A stretch of 64,000 bases of DNA from Wuchereria bancrofti (taxonomy: Eukaryota > Nematoda > Chromadorea > Rhabditida > Onchocercidae). Within the stretch, counting starts at the first letter, position 1, and the number at the start of each line of letters is the position of its first letter. The position numbers were made by a program, and so were the translations under genes. This document shows, piece after piece, positions 39,483-50,803 of the stretch. The stretch covers positions 14,545,501-14,609,500 of the forward strand of contig SSBO01000012.1 of assembly GCA_005281725.1 (NCBI GenBank). Direction: 5' to 3'. The notes beneath the pieces are model-generated. The model did not search any database. It was not told the DNA's origin and worked only from the letters and a program-made list of their open reading frames with translations.

Positions 39483-40582
39483 ATTTGATAATATTGATAA
39501 ATTGTCGATCTGAAATTAAAATTTGAAATTTTATTCTTTTCCTATCCATCCCGTTTTACTCCTAACCTCCAATCCCACATATGATCATCGTTTTGTCAAG
39601 TAAGTTGATTTTCGAAATTAGGTGAAAATTTTGTTACTATGTTTAATCCTCCGGTGCTGTCGATAAACAGGTCATAACTTCCCTAGTTTTCTTCTCTTTT
39701 TTATGCTTCTGTGGTATTAGGAATGCTTGTTGAATTTCTGTAATTGCAAAATAAACATCGGAATTTTCCATGAAAAATTGTCTTAACGATGAACTTCAAA
39801 TCTTTGTTTTATTAAAGTGAAAAATTTTATAATGTGAAAGTATTTTTCCATTTTATTTTTGCACAAATGTTTAGATAAAGATTTCAGCGACTTTCATGCA
39901 GGAAAAAAAAATTTAAAGTTTAGAAAAAATGTAACTGTGCGAAGAATTGTTGCTGTTGTATTGAAGAAGTACCGGTCTCTCTCTCTCTCTCTTCTTCCCT
40001 TACTCTTTCTTATTACAAATCATTTTTAATTTATTTTGAAAATATTTTTTGAACTCATCAATTCACAAAGATGACAAAGTTAAATGTTCTTGATATATTT
40101 TTATTACTGTCTGTTTCATGACGAAGGAGCTATTATTGCTGTTTTTTTTTCTTCAGTAAATTTGAAAAATTTTTTGATATAATAAAATGTTTGTTGTTTT
40201 ATTTGAAGGACACAATAAACTTCTGAAAAAAAGACTGCTCTTAATTGAAGTGGAATTCAAAAAAAATGAGAATTTTGGGCCAAGAAAATGGATATAGAAT
40301 GGCGGAAAATGGAAATTATGTCACTTTATGGGAGTGAGGTTGCAACTTCGGTTGCCGGAAAGTTTCAAGACTGCTTGGTGCAATAATGGCATTAGTTTTT
40401 GATTCAAAATTCTGATGACTTCACGTTTGTCAATTAATTTACTCTATTTGAATTACGCCAGTTATGTTTGACCAATTTCATATAAATTATTTATAGTACA
40501 CATGCAATCTTTGGAATTTATATTTACGCTCGAATCAACAATTCAGGTTTTATCCGCTCACCAAATTGAATTAGTTATTTGT
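39483..40582. other. Convergent intergenic region
   Basis: Noncoding sequence between two genes that point at each other. AATAAA at 39750-39755 could serve the + strand gene. TTTATT at 40583-40588, just beyond this region, could serve the minus-strand gene. A (TC)n run lies at 39975-39992. Confidence 0.55.
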
Positions 40583-40588
40583 TTTATT
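40583..40588 (-). terminator. Polyadenylation signal AATAAA
   Basis: AATAAA on the minus strand, about 75 bases past the proposed last stop (40661) of the cysteine-rich gene. Supports the long isoform ending here. Confidence 0.45.
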
Positions 40589-40660
40589 TCCTAACTAGGT
40601 TATTGGTGACCAATCAAATGATATGATGAAATTTCAATTAAATTTTTGTGGTTAATTCAA

Positions 40661-43600
40661 TCAACAGAAACACTTCTATCAGTGGCATAATCAGCAGATA
40701 TATCAATCATAAATTATATCATTTGGTATTAATCCATTCGCTTCATGTATTCCTAAACTTACCTTTTTGGTGAATTCACAGTCCGGCAAACAGAAATATC
40801 CCATTCCGGAATCATCACTTAAATCATGCCATGTTTTCCAGCAGCAAATCATCCGATGACCACAATGTGAGTCTTGCGAACATTCATTTCGTAGCACAGC
40901 TGCAGTAATCAATTTCAGTTAATATTATTTTAAGTTAGCTAACATAGCCTTTCCGACTAATATAACAAGTGTCATTCATTTTAATCATCCATCACTTTTA
41001 TAATACCATTTTGATTTTCTACTCAAATTTTACAACTTCTGTGCTAACCTCTAGCAAGATATAATTCAATGCGAATCGGTTTATCAAATTGTCGCTTTCG
41101 AATATATTCTGTTTGAACTGGAAGCTCAGTTGAAAATCGTAAATCAATGAATGATGATTTCGATAAATTATCTCCATCTACAAACAGGTCTAACTCATGT
41201 AAATATAAATGTTGACATTGATAAAATAGAATGATAATTTTCAAACTTTGTAGCAGCTTCTACATAACGGATACTGGAAGGAAGCATATAACACCAATTC
41301 CGGTTAGCTCATTAATAACTATCGGAAGTTCCGATTAATTTGGTACTACTCACTGGACATCGTGTACTGAAGAATTAAACTGCTTTTTATCTCTCATTAA
41401 AGTATAAATCATTACATATTTGAAACAGCAAGTGAAAACAGCTAGCTGTCTTGTTTCCATAAATTAATTCCTAAGAAATTTTCAGAAACTCCTTAAAATC
41501 TTTTTTTTTTGAGATTTTTTGAGAGACCAATTTTAATTATAAGGAAAAGCATAAGAAATAATATTGTATTCCGTAAAAGAGGTTTGAATGGTAAGAGAGA
41601 AGGAGATTGATGATAATAATGATTAGAGTGATAATAGTGATGAATAGACAGTGGATCCAGAGTAAGCAGCGAAAAAAATAAAAAGCTCTCAACAAAAAAA
41701 TTCATTTTGCACTTCATTTTTGCAACATTAAGTTTCCAATTTAAATCTAACAAAATTTTTAAAAACTTCGAAAACAAAACCACCTGTTCTTGTTCTGCTA
41801 TTATTTGTTGCTATTACTTGTTTTTGCTCTTTTTGATAATTACCATTTGTCATTTTCAATTTCGTCTATAAAATTTATGAAGTGATTTTTTTTAATTTTA
41901 AGAAGTTTTGAAAAAACTTTATTAAGTAATTTGACAGTAACAAAAGTTTAGTAACTATTTTCTTTTTTTAGTCTTTCGAAAAAATTAAAATTAAATAGAA
42001 AAGAAAATTTAAACAAACAGCATTAAAAATTGCTGGTTCTGTATTTGAATGATGAAAAGCTGTTGCAGTTACTGTCGGTATTATTGCTGCTGTTGTGACT
42101 GTAGTGCTAGTTGTATAATCAAAAAGATCTAAATTTCCAAATTCTGATAAATTTCTGGTCGTAGTCTCAATTTTAGATAATACTTCGCTGAAATAATAGT
42201 TCGTCATTTCTTGAAAATATAATTGTTTGGAGAAAATTTGTTTATTACACACTTATTAATACCGTTTTGTTTATACTATATTTTACACACAAGTGAGATT
42301 ACTTGATTTGAAAAAAAAAAACGATAAAGGTTGAAGTATTATACTTAAAAAAAGTGAAATTGAATGGTAAATTGTCATATATGATAGAATATTGTTAATC
42401 ATAATGAAAAATATAGTTTAAATAATTTTTGATTCCAATATAATTTCCAAATATACCTTGTTGCAGTACCCATTAAACGAGACAACTGATGATGTATCGC
42501 TAAATGTGATCTGTCTTGTTCTTTCGTATTCATCAATGAATCTAAATTGTTTCTTGCAAAAACTTTTAAGATGATTATCAAACTTAAGAGATACTGTTCA
42601 AATCACCGAAATATTCAAGTATTAAAAGCATATTAGCGAAAAAAAGCTTAAAATGAATAATTTAATTTTCAAGTAATCCATCAATTCTATCCGTTAATAT
42701 AATCAAATATATGAATGAAAACGATTGAGATATGTTTCAAATAGTTAGTTTAGCATTTATTAATTTCATAAATTATATAAAAAAGTGCTATATATTCTTA
42801 TAAAATAAGAATAAAATAATAAAATAAGAATATATAGCACTTTTTTGCTATAATTTTATAGTATATATTAATGGAAGCAAAAAAAAAGTGCGACACTCAT
42901 GCTTCTACTGGTCTTTTTTAATTCAAAATCATCAAATTGAGGGGAAAAAATTGATAAATTTAAATCGATATTTTAAAATGACTAGAGATGCATTATGTTC
43001 ACCGTGTTTTCTTTGTATTCGTATCGGTTTGTTTGACAAATGCCAACAGCTACCATTAACACAGTACAAATTGGGTGGGCAATGATTATCATCGCTGCAT
43101 GGGCCTAAATTAAATTTTTTTAAACAAATGTTCAACCAAATAACAAATACATATATATTCACTTCATCATTCCAGTTTGCTAGTTTTTACATTGTTAATG
43201 ATAATGATAACACTATTAACATTATAGTGATAATGTTAACTGGAGTTTAACTGGATTTAACTGGAGTTTCTCATTCTATATGCACATATCAATTTAAAAA
43301 CTTTAAACATTTCTTTAAACATTTTGATTTGGCAAGAAAATGATTAATTAATTAATTGATTAGTATCAAGTTATTATCATTTTTTCAAATGCAAATTGTA
43401 CAAATTTTCAAATGATGTTTAAGACTAAATGCTGACCTTTTCAACAAAAAAAAAGAAAAAATTGCTAACATATTAACCAATGCATAGAAAATTATATAGT
43501 TTTTTTAAATAGGTTTTCAGGAAAGAAAATTCAAATATACGGGAAAAATTAATAGTCATAAGCATAAATAGATAAACAAAATAAAACGATATTAGAAATG

Positions 43601-46600
43601 AAGCAATTTTAGTGGGATGAATGCTCAAGTTTAGGTTTAGATCTATTTAAAGTTGTGTGTTGAATTTCATGCATAATTAAAACTTAGCAAAAAAAATGTC
43701 ATTGTACAATTTTAATGTCACTAAAAAATTCCTAAACTGGCACTTTTTTTCTTCTAAACTTTTTCTTGACAAGCCAGAAATTATATGAGTTTTTTAGATC
43801 GATTTTTCAGAAAAAAGAATTCAAACATATGGAAAAAATTAATAATAACAAGCATAAATAGATAAACAAAATGAAATAACTCGGAAATTTGCTGAATTTT
43901 CGATTTTTTTTACCTATTTCAAGAAGAATGATTTAAAAATGATTTATAACATAATTTCAGTATTAATTTTATTATCGCATATTTAAAGAAACGATCGAAA
44001 TAAAAAAAAATCAGAAATATGCAGTGTATTAATTTTGTTGACATCTTTCTCGCTCTCTGGAAAGTGCGAAAATGGTATAAGAATTTGGAATTTAAAAAGG
44101 TTAAATTGAAATACCGTTGGTACTATATTTAAATATATAATTAAGGAATTTTTCCATTATTTGCCTAAAATATTTAAAATACTTAAATCTCTGCCCAACT
44201 TTCAATCTTACTATTGTGCCAATAATTTTTATGCATGCAATGCATCACTGCAATTTTGTGTAACGTAATTACATTTTGATGAATTGCTGTTATTATACCG
44301 ATAAGCATTAAATATTGTTATACATTAGAACAAACCAGGCCACTGGAACCATTCTGTCTGTTTCGAATTTCCTGCCGAAAACCGCTTTTGATGCTTGTTG
44401 TGGTCATTGTTTAATTCACGTTGCTTTTGAGTCTTTTTGGATTGTTTATCACGCTGTAAAGAGAATGTCACCGTAATTTCCAATTACTTACAATAATAAC
44501 AAATGTTAATTAACACATATTTAAATGTAATTAGAAGAAAGATTCATTAATTATTCCACTTCTGCCAGAAAAAACATTAGGAATTTGGCCGAACTGATTT
44601 GTCATCAAAAATACAACCATAAAATAAACCTGAATAATATCACCGGTAATATCTTTAGTGATTCCTCTGATAAATAACTCTGAAAAAAAGTAAATTTATG
44701 TGAAAATTGTTAAAATATTTTGCTATCAGATTTATTCAAACAAATTACAATAACACCATAAGCAATATTTCCGAGATAATGCAAAAAATGATAATTGTAT
44801 ATCGGGCAAACAACTTTTCTTATACTGACGCTTTCCTAAAAAAAAAAATTTCATTTTCGTCTGACAATGCAATATGAAAGTCATTTATTTTAATCAGAAT
44901 TGGGACAAAATAAAACTTTAAAATTTCAAAATAATGACCGTTTTTCATTAAATCAGACGTCCTAATCAAAAACGGTAAATTTTATATTAATCAAAATTAT
45001 TCACATTTCCTTTTTAAATTTAATATCGCTGAAAGACATCTTAAGCACAATAAATAATTATAATTCCATTTATTCATTCAATCCTCAAATTTATATCATT
45101 TATCTTAATAGTATTTCACTGTCAGGAAATGCGTTTCATCAATTTTTAAGCAGGTCAATTTTATTCTGAAACTATTCCGTAAAATTTTCTTTTGTTAATC
45201 TAATTTTCAGTTAAAATTATCTAAGCTATGTGAAATAAAACTTCTTAATATCCATTATCGGCCAAATGTAATTAATATCACAATTAAAAATAAAGACTGA
45301 ATAAATTTGATAAAATGAATGATATATTTAAAAATAAAGTAGAACTTAATGAACAAATTTTTTATTTTTATATTTATCAAAATATGCACCAAAAAAAATT
45401 TTTTAATAACTGTAGTAAAGTATGTACCGTTGAAAATAATAAGTGGAGTTGATCTTTATCTAGCAAGTTACTAAAACAAATTGTTTACTTGGCTTTGTCA
45501 TCGTCAAAGTTGTGTACTATCTATTCTCACTGATTTCTTCTCCACTTACTATTTCCACTCGTTTATTGTAACTATTTTTTTAAATATCATTTCCCTAATT
45601 CAACAAAAATTTTTAAAGGAATCCAAAATGATTACTTCTGCTGTTTCTGATTTCAGTACAAACTTGGCACTTAATCATGATTAGATTGAAATGCCGGTGA
45701 TTCGTTTTAGCATATTTTACAACTTTATCTTGTTGCAATTCAAAATCAAACTTTCATTGGCACAATTATGGATGTAAAACAAAATCATTTCATTTATTTT
45801 TGTTGTTGGGCAGAAATGAAACATTTTCCCGAGAATAATTTATTCATCAAATTTTCGTACCATATATTATTATTTTTACGATTCTATTTGTTTGCAAATG
45901 CATTTTAAATGAACATTTCCCAAAAAATAATGAAACATGCCGAACCGATAGATTGTGGTGGTTTTTTAATAAGTCTGGAATTTTGGTTTTCCTCATTTAT
46001 CCAGTCAGTTTGTTCCTGAAATCTGTTAGCTCCGTTATCAACATGACCTAAAAATCAATAATCACAATTGCCTTAATCAAGAAAACAAAATCACTAAAAT
46101 TTCTAAGTACTCAAATTTGTAAATTTACTTCAAATATTTGACTTATTGGAAATTCCAGATTAATTAAGTGTTTCAAATTCGGTAAATCTTAGAAATGATC
46201 AATCAAATTATCAAAATTATTTAAATCATTAATTTTCATAACTGCTATTTTTGAAAACTTCATGAAATGAAAAATATGAAATCAGATCAATTAATACTTG
46301 CTGATAGTGTTATGATAATAACATCAAAAGAAAAATTACTGAAACTTTTCTAATGACTTTCAGTAAAACTTACGAAGATTAAATTGTCCACGTTATCTTC
46401 ATAGTCTTTTTCTCTTATCATTATCGTCTTATCACTGTTGTTCTTTATTGTATCATTATTTCCAGTTTTGATGATTACTGTACTTTTAATTGCGTCCACA
46501 GCGTTTGTTATTCTCAAAGTTTTAGGTAATAAATGGTATATTTCCGCAAAAAAATATTTCGAAATAAAAATTAATTGAAACTTTAATATTTAGTTAAAAT

Positions 46601-48016
46601 TGGAAATTCGTGAAAAAAATCCAAACCAAATAAGTCTGATCTGCAAAATTTGATAAGGATCAGAGGAATAGCAGTAAACTGTATTTAAAAAACTTAATTG
46701 AAGTATAGCTAAATATATTCCGGAAAGCAAAATCATAAAACTAATCCATGTTGATTTCGAAACCAATACAACTTTTTTTTGTTGTTGAATTAAATGATTC
46801 GATGATTAGTATTTTAAATGTTTTTTTTCAAAAGCTTAACTGGAAATAATTTAAGCGTATCAACAGCCCAACGAAAAATGTAAAAAATAGTAGAGAATAA
46901 TTTTGGTTATTCCAGAAGGTATGATTAAATGTGTGTAATGTTTTATTACAAAATAAATTGCAACAAGTATAATTACTATTCGAATAAGTCCAACTGCAAA
47001 ATTTAACATTCTGGAAGTAGCGAGTGAATATATTAGGAAATAGTAATTAGCAAATTAAGAAATTGCGCTCAAATGGATTTCATTTTTTAAGTTTAAATTA
47101 AAAAATGTAAAAATCAGTGAGTATTTGGGAATATTTCAAGCTGTGATAGCGATATCATTCATGATTTGCTAACATTTTTGAAATGTTGGAATACGTTTAG
47201 CACAAATAATAATGAATCACTACGTACGTGTATTACCAACTTTTCCAATTACTGCTCACGTAATGATCATCCCTTTCTGTAGCAAAGTTTATCTGTTATC
47301 AGATGGAAATAAAATTATACCTGCAAAGTTCCTCGCATTGCACTAAACTACTGCTACACTTGCTATCCGAGGTACATTTCACTAAAAATTCACTAAAAAC
47401 ATAAATTATAATAAACAACGCACTAATCAAATCTTGTAATTCAAAAGCAGTAATAGAAATTTATTAAATTTATTCCGCTGATTTTAATTTTCTGAAGGAT
47501 TATCAAATTTTATATGAGGGAAACACATAAAGAAACTATTCTGAATACAACAAAGTGCAAGAAGTGACAAAAATTGGTTGCACGACGATATACTTAATAC
47601 TTTGAGAAAATTCAAGCAAATGAGGGAAATAATTACTAACCGGATAATCTATCAAAAGCTTAATTAATAAGGTATTGTGACTGAAAATTGAAATTTCCGT
47701 TACAGCAATGTCCTAAATCAAATATGCTAAATAACCGGCTAATGATTATCATATACAGTAATAGGAAGAAGATTACAATGTAATACATTTACTTTACTGG
47801 CTTATTTGTCAAAACGAATTGAATAACATAAAAGTACTAATCATGATTAAATTAGCATGATTTCATATTAGTATTGTAGTTATTTAATTAATGAATAAGT
47901 GAACCTTCTTTAATTTCTGCTAGCAATACTGATTGTATATTATGTTGCAAAAGAATGCTAATGAGAAGTGACCGACAACAATTCCTTCGTATATATAAAC
48001 TCTGAATGAGCCACAT
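40661..48016 (-). CDS. Secreted cysteine-rich protein with three C-x5-C modules (Dickkopf/prokineticin-like?)
   Basis: Exons in transcription order: 48016-47905, 47381-47321, 46512-46374, 46047-45946, 44679-44630, 44453-44336, 43104-43003, 42562-42457, 42187-42019, 41259-41049, 40899-40763 and possibly 40675-40661. Phases close at every join except exon 3 to 4, where a small exon or another donor is missing. The start has a hydrophobic leader (SLLISILLQHNIQSVLLA), 8 bases after a TTTTCAG that could accept a spliced leader. Three modules follow: KCTSDSKCSSSLVQC..C, PCSDDNHCPPNLYCVNGSC and ECSQDSHCGHRMICC...CLPDC. Basic, Asn/Gln-rich linkers with possible furin sites (HQKR) lie between them. 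KPIRI recurs after module 2 and before module 3. The C-x5-C-x5-CC...C-x-P pattern recalls the colipase fold of Dickkopf and prokineticins, so a secreted ligand or modulator is my inference. About 440 aa. Confidence 0.7.
41918..41923 (-). terminator. Polyadenylation signal AATAAA (short isoform)
   Basis: Minus-strand AATAAA 45 bases downstream of the stop at 41968. Correct spacing for the alternative last exon. Confidence 0.5.
41968..42187 (-). CDS. Alternative last exon of the cysteine-rich gene, hydrophobic C-terminus
   Basis: If the donor at 42018 (CT|GTTTGT) is not used, exon 42187 reads on to a stop at 41968. It then ends in a Thr-rich stretch followed by a hydrophobic segment (AVCLNFLFYLILIF) and SKD. 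This would give an isoform of about 336 aa with two modules and a membrane or GPI-like tail. An AATAAA on the minus strand at 41918-41923, 45 bases beyond the stop, supports real 3' end formation. Alternatively the gene is two separate genes and this is the end of the first. Confidence 0.5.
42779..42846. repeat. 23-bp perfect inverted repeat inside an intron
   Basis: The left arm 42779-42801 (core AGTGCTATATATTCTTAT) is exactly inverted at 42824-42846, with a 22-base A-rich loop that itself repeats ATAAGAATAAAATA. It lies in the intron between the module-2 exon and the next exon of the cysteine-rich gene. It would fold into a long hairpin in the pre-mRNA. It could be a MITE remnant or a small-RNA precursor. 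Confidence 0.85.
43501..43873. repeat. Direct repeat pair of about 84 bp, 290 bp apart
   Basis: 43501-43584 and 43790-43873 share most positions, with AGCATAAATAGATAAACAAA identical at their 3' ends. Both lie in one intron of the cysteine-rich gene. Confidence 0.8.
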
Positions 48017-49945
48017 GGAAAAGTCTGAAAATAAATACTTTATAATTTCTAGGATAATTTAAATATTTTCGCAATCATATTTTGAGCAAATGCGATGAAC
48101 TTTAATGAAATTTATTTAGGTAAAATTACTTTGATTAATTGAAGTATATCGTAATTTTTGAATTATATCAAAGTGTTATTTAGTAATATCTTTCAAATTT
48201 CAAATAAGCTTAACAAGGATATAATAATTATTATGTTGCGGGTAATGAGCAAAAGTTATAATTATATAATTTTTAATTCACTGAATTAAATAATAATGAT
48301 TTTATTTATCAGTAAAGCAAATTGTTCCCTCTACATTTTCAATAAATTAATTCTGTTATTACAAGTTATTGCTTAGTGGATAATAGATCATTACCTGAAA
48401 TAATACTTTTTCACGATTCCATTTCTACATTTAATTTTGTTTTCGTATTTCTAATCGAAAAAACCTGTTGGATTCTGATGCAAAGAAAATTAGTTATGCA
48501 AAAATGAGTTTTCATAAAGCAGTAACAGTAAACAATGCTAATATATATAAATTTAAGAAAAAATTTATCAAAGTCCAAATTTACAATTCAATTATTTCAA
48601 GTAATATGCAATTCCATCCAAACTCCGTTATTATCAACATTATACAAGAACACCATAAGATATAAGCATTGATTAGCTCACCAATTAATGATAACTAATA
48701 AAGAAAGCGGAATTCCTTCCTGACCAATCGATAGCGCTATCTTCCAGCACTACGCTCAATTAAAGATAATTAATTCAAAACTTCACCACTGCATTTTTCA
48801 ATCGTAAATTAAAATCGAAATTCGAGTGGAAAACCAATAAATTTAAAGAAAGAATGAATGTTTGCAGTAAATTTTATTCTCAAATAACCAAAAATATGAA
48901 TATTTTTCATCCCATTCATTTCCTTTTTCCTTCATTCATTCTCTCTCTCTTTCTCCCACCGTTGTCCATTTCTATCCCATTGTCCACCCCTATTATTTAC
49001 AACCAACTTATCGGTCACCTTCCCGTACTTCTTGTTTATCCCCGGTCCATCTTTCCTTTTATCCTTTTTCTTTGTTCCATTCTTCAAAATGTCACTTCTT
49101 ATTTCATAGTCCATCTAAAAACTTTCCATAAGTATTCATCTAGCGATTATCAACAATCCACTTTCACTCTTTTTTTTGCATATATATATATATATATATT
49201 TTTTTTTCTTGGAATCAAACTGTCTGAAAATAAAGAAATTTTACAATTTTTTAAGTTTACCTGTTAGCCATAAGATATTTACTCTAATTGTTATCAATCG
49301 TTTATTTGGAGTACCTACGTATATCCGAGATGGTATTGGTAGGAGTGCAAGAATTAATTTTCATCATTTCGTAGTAAGGTAAGTTAAGAAAGTAAAGGAA
49401 TTGCAATAATATTTATAAATGTTTTGTATCTTCCGATGTTAACTAATAGCATTATTCCATGAAACCAAATAGGAATCAAAATTGCCAATTATCAAAGGAC
49501 AGCGTCAGGTAGCGACGTACTTTTTATGTTTCGCAGGGATGGTAGAATTGCAATCCCAAAAAATAATTTTTGTAATAAAAGCTTAGAAACAGCAAATCAG
49601 TTAGTGGATGATTTAATTTATTGTGAATGGTAGGCTAATGATTGCATATCGATTGATTAAGCTGAGGCGAATTTCACGTCTATTTATTCGGCTTATCGCT
49701 TCCAATAAACAACGAAACCAGCAATTCTCAATTTTTTTCATATTTTTTCAGTAGATATTGTCAGTTTTATCAGATTTAAATTAATAAATTTTAATGTTTT
49801 GCTATTAATAGCTGTCAATTATAAGGAAAAAAGCTTTAAATTTTCCAGTTTAAAATATTTTATGGTTTTCCACTATAGTTACATCATTCTCATTAACTGT
49901 TTCATTATTAGACAAATAATAAGCATCAATATTACTGTCTTAGTG
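48017..49945. other. Intergenic region, no gene seen
   Basis: A frame of 137 codons from 48854 is dominated by pyrimidine-rich Ser/Phe/Leu/Pro sequence and an (AT)n run near 49182-49198. It has no motif or splice support, so I do not call it a gene. The frames at 48468 and 49799 are likewise weak. Confidence 0.5.
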
Positions 49946-49947
49946 GA

Positions 49948-50168
49948 ATCAAAGATCAAATCGCGTAGATTCAGTTATGATCAAAATCATTCCTCATGTA
50001 ATATTGCACCATTCATTTCCGACCGTCCATCCATCTTTAACCTTTTCATTACCAGTTAAATATTAGTCGTCAGCAACGTTGTTTCAATAGTAGGGTCAAA
50101 GGTCAGGCCGCGTAAATTCCTTTACAGCCAAAATCATTCCTCTTGTAATATTGCAGCATTTATTTCTT
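49948..50168. repeat. Imperfect direct repeat of about 75 bp, 146 bp apart
   Basis: 49948-50022 and 50094-50168 both contain TCAAAG-TCA..CGCGTA-ATTC and AAAATCATTCCTC-TGTAATATTGCA. An old local duplication in noncoding sequence. Confidence 0.75.
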
Positions 50169-50779
50169 CCTATTAATTAAATCTAAAAATTGTACTTGTT
50201 TTAAGGATTCCATTGCGATACACTCATATTTCAAACATTTCAAAGGGGTCTTTCTTTGCTTTAAATTGAAATTTAAATAATTGAAATGAAGTAATGTCAA
50301 GATTTCATGTTAAATTACTGTATATTATTTCATATGCTGACATTATTTGCAGTGAAATTTAAAACTTTTTGTATGTTAGGAAATCGTTAAATTAAACTTC
50401 TTGGTTTACGTGTAATTTGTATATTTTATGGTAGAAACAATAAAATACAAGCGCTGTTGACATGAAATTAAACAGCATTTCAATCCTATTTCAGCAAATC
50501 ACATGGAAGCGATGATTGTTGCATAAAATCCATATGTGATGACCTTCTCACCTTTTCTTAATGGTTTTGGATCCATGTTTTATTATAAAACTGAATGGCG
50601 AAAGTTACAAAAAGTTTAATTAGCACAAAGAAGTGTCAAACAGAATGGTACCTTCCGTTAATTTAGACTTTTTCTTTTATTATTTCAAAATTTACAATAT
50701 TTTGAATGCACTAAATTTATTTAATTTTTGATTTAATGAGTGCTTACAATTAAGTTATTCATTTATCTATTACTGATCA

Positions 50780-50785
50780 TTTATT
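50780..50785 (-). terminator. Polyadenylation signal AATAAA
   Basis: Minus-strand AATAAA 18 bases past the stop of the type I membrane protein gene. Confidence 0.6.
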
Positions 50786-50803
50786 GCTTTAAATTGATTT
50801 CGT

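Noticed and set aside
48854..49267. Plus-strand open frame of 137 codons
   Set aside because: Pyrimidine-rich low complexity plus an (AT)n run translated as Tyr-Ile repeats; no recognised domain or exon borders.
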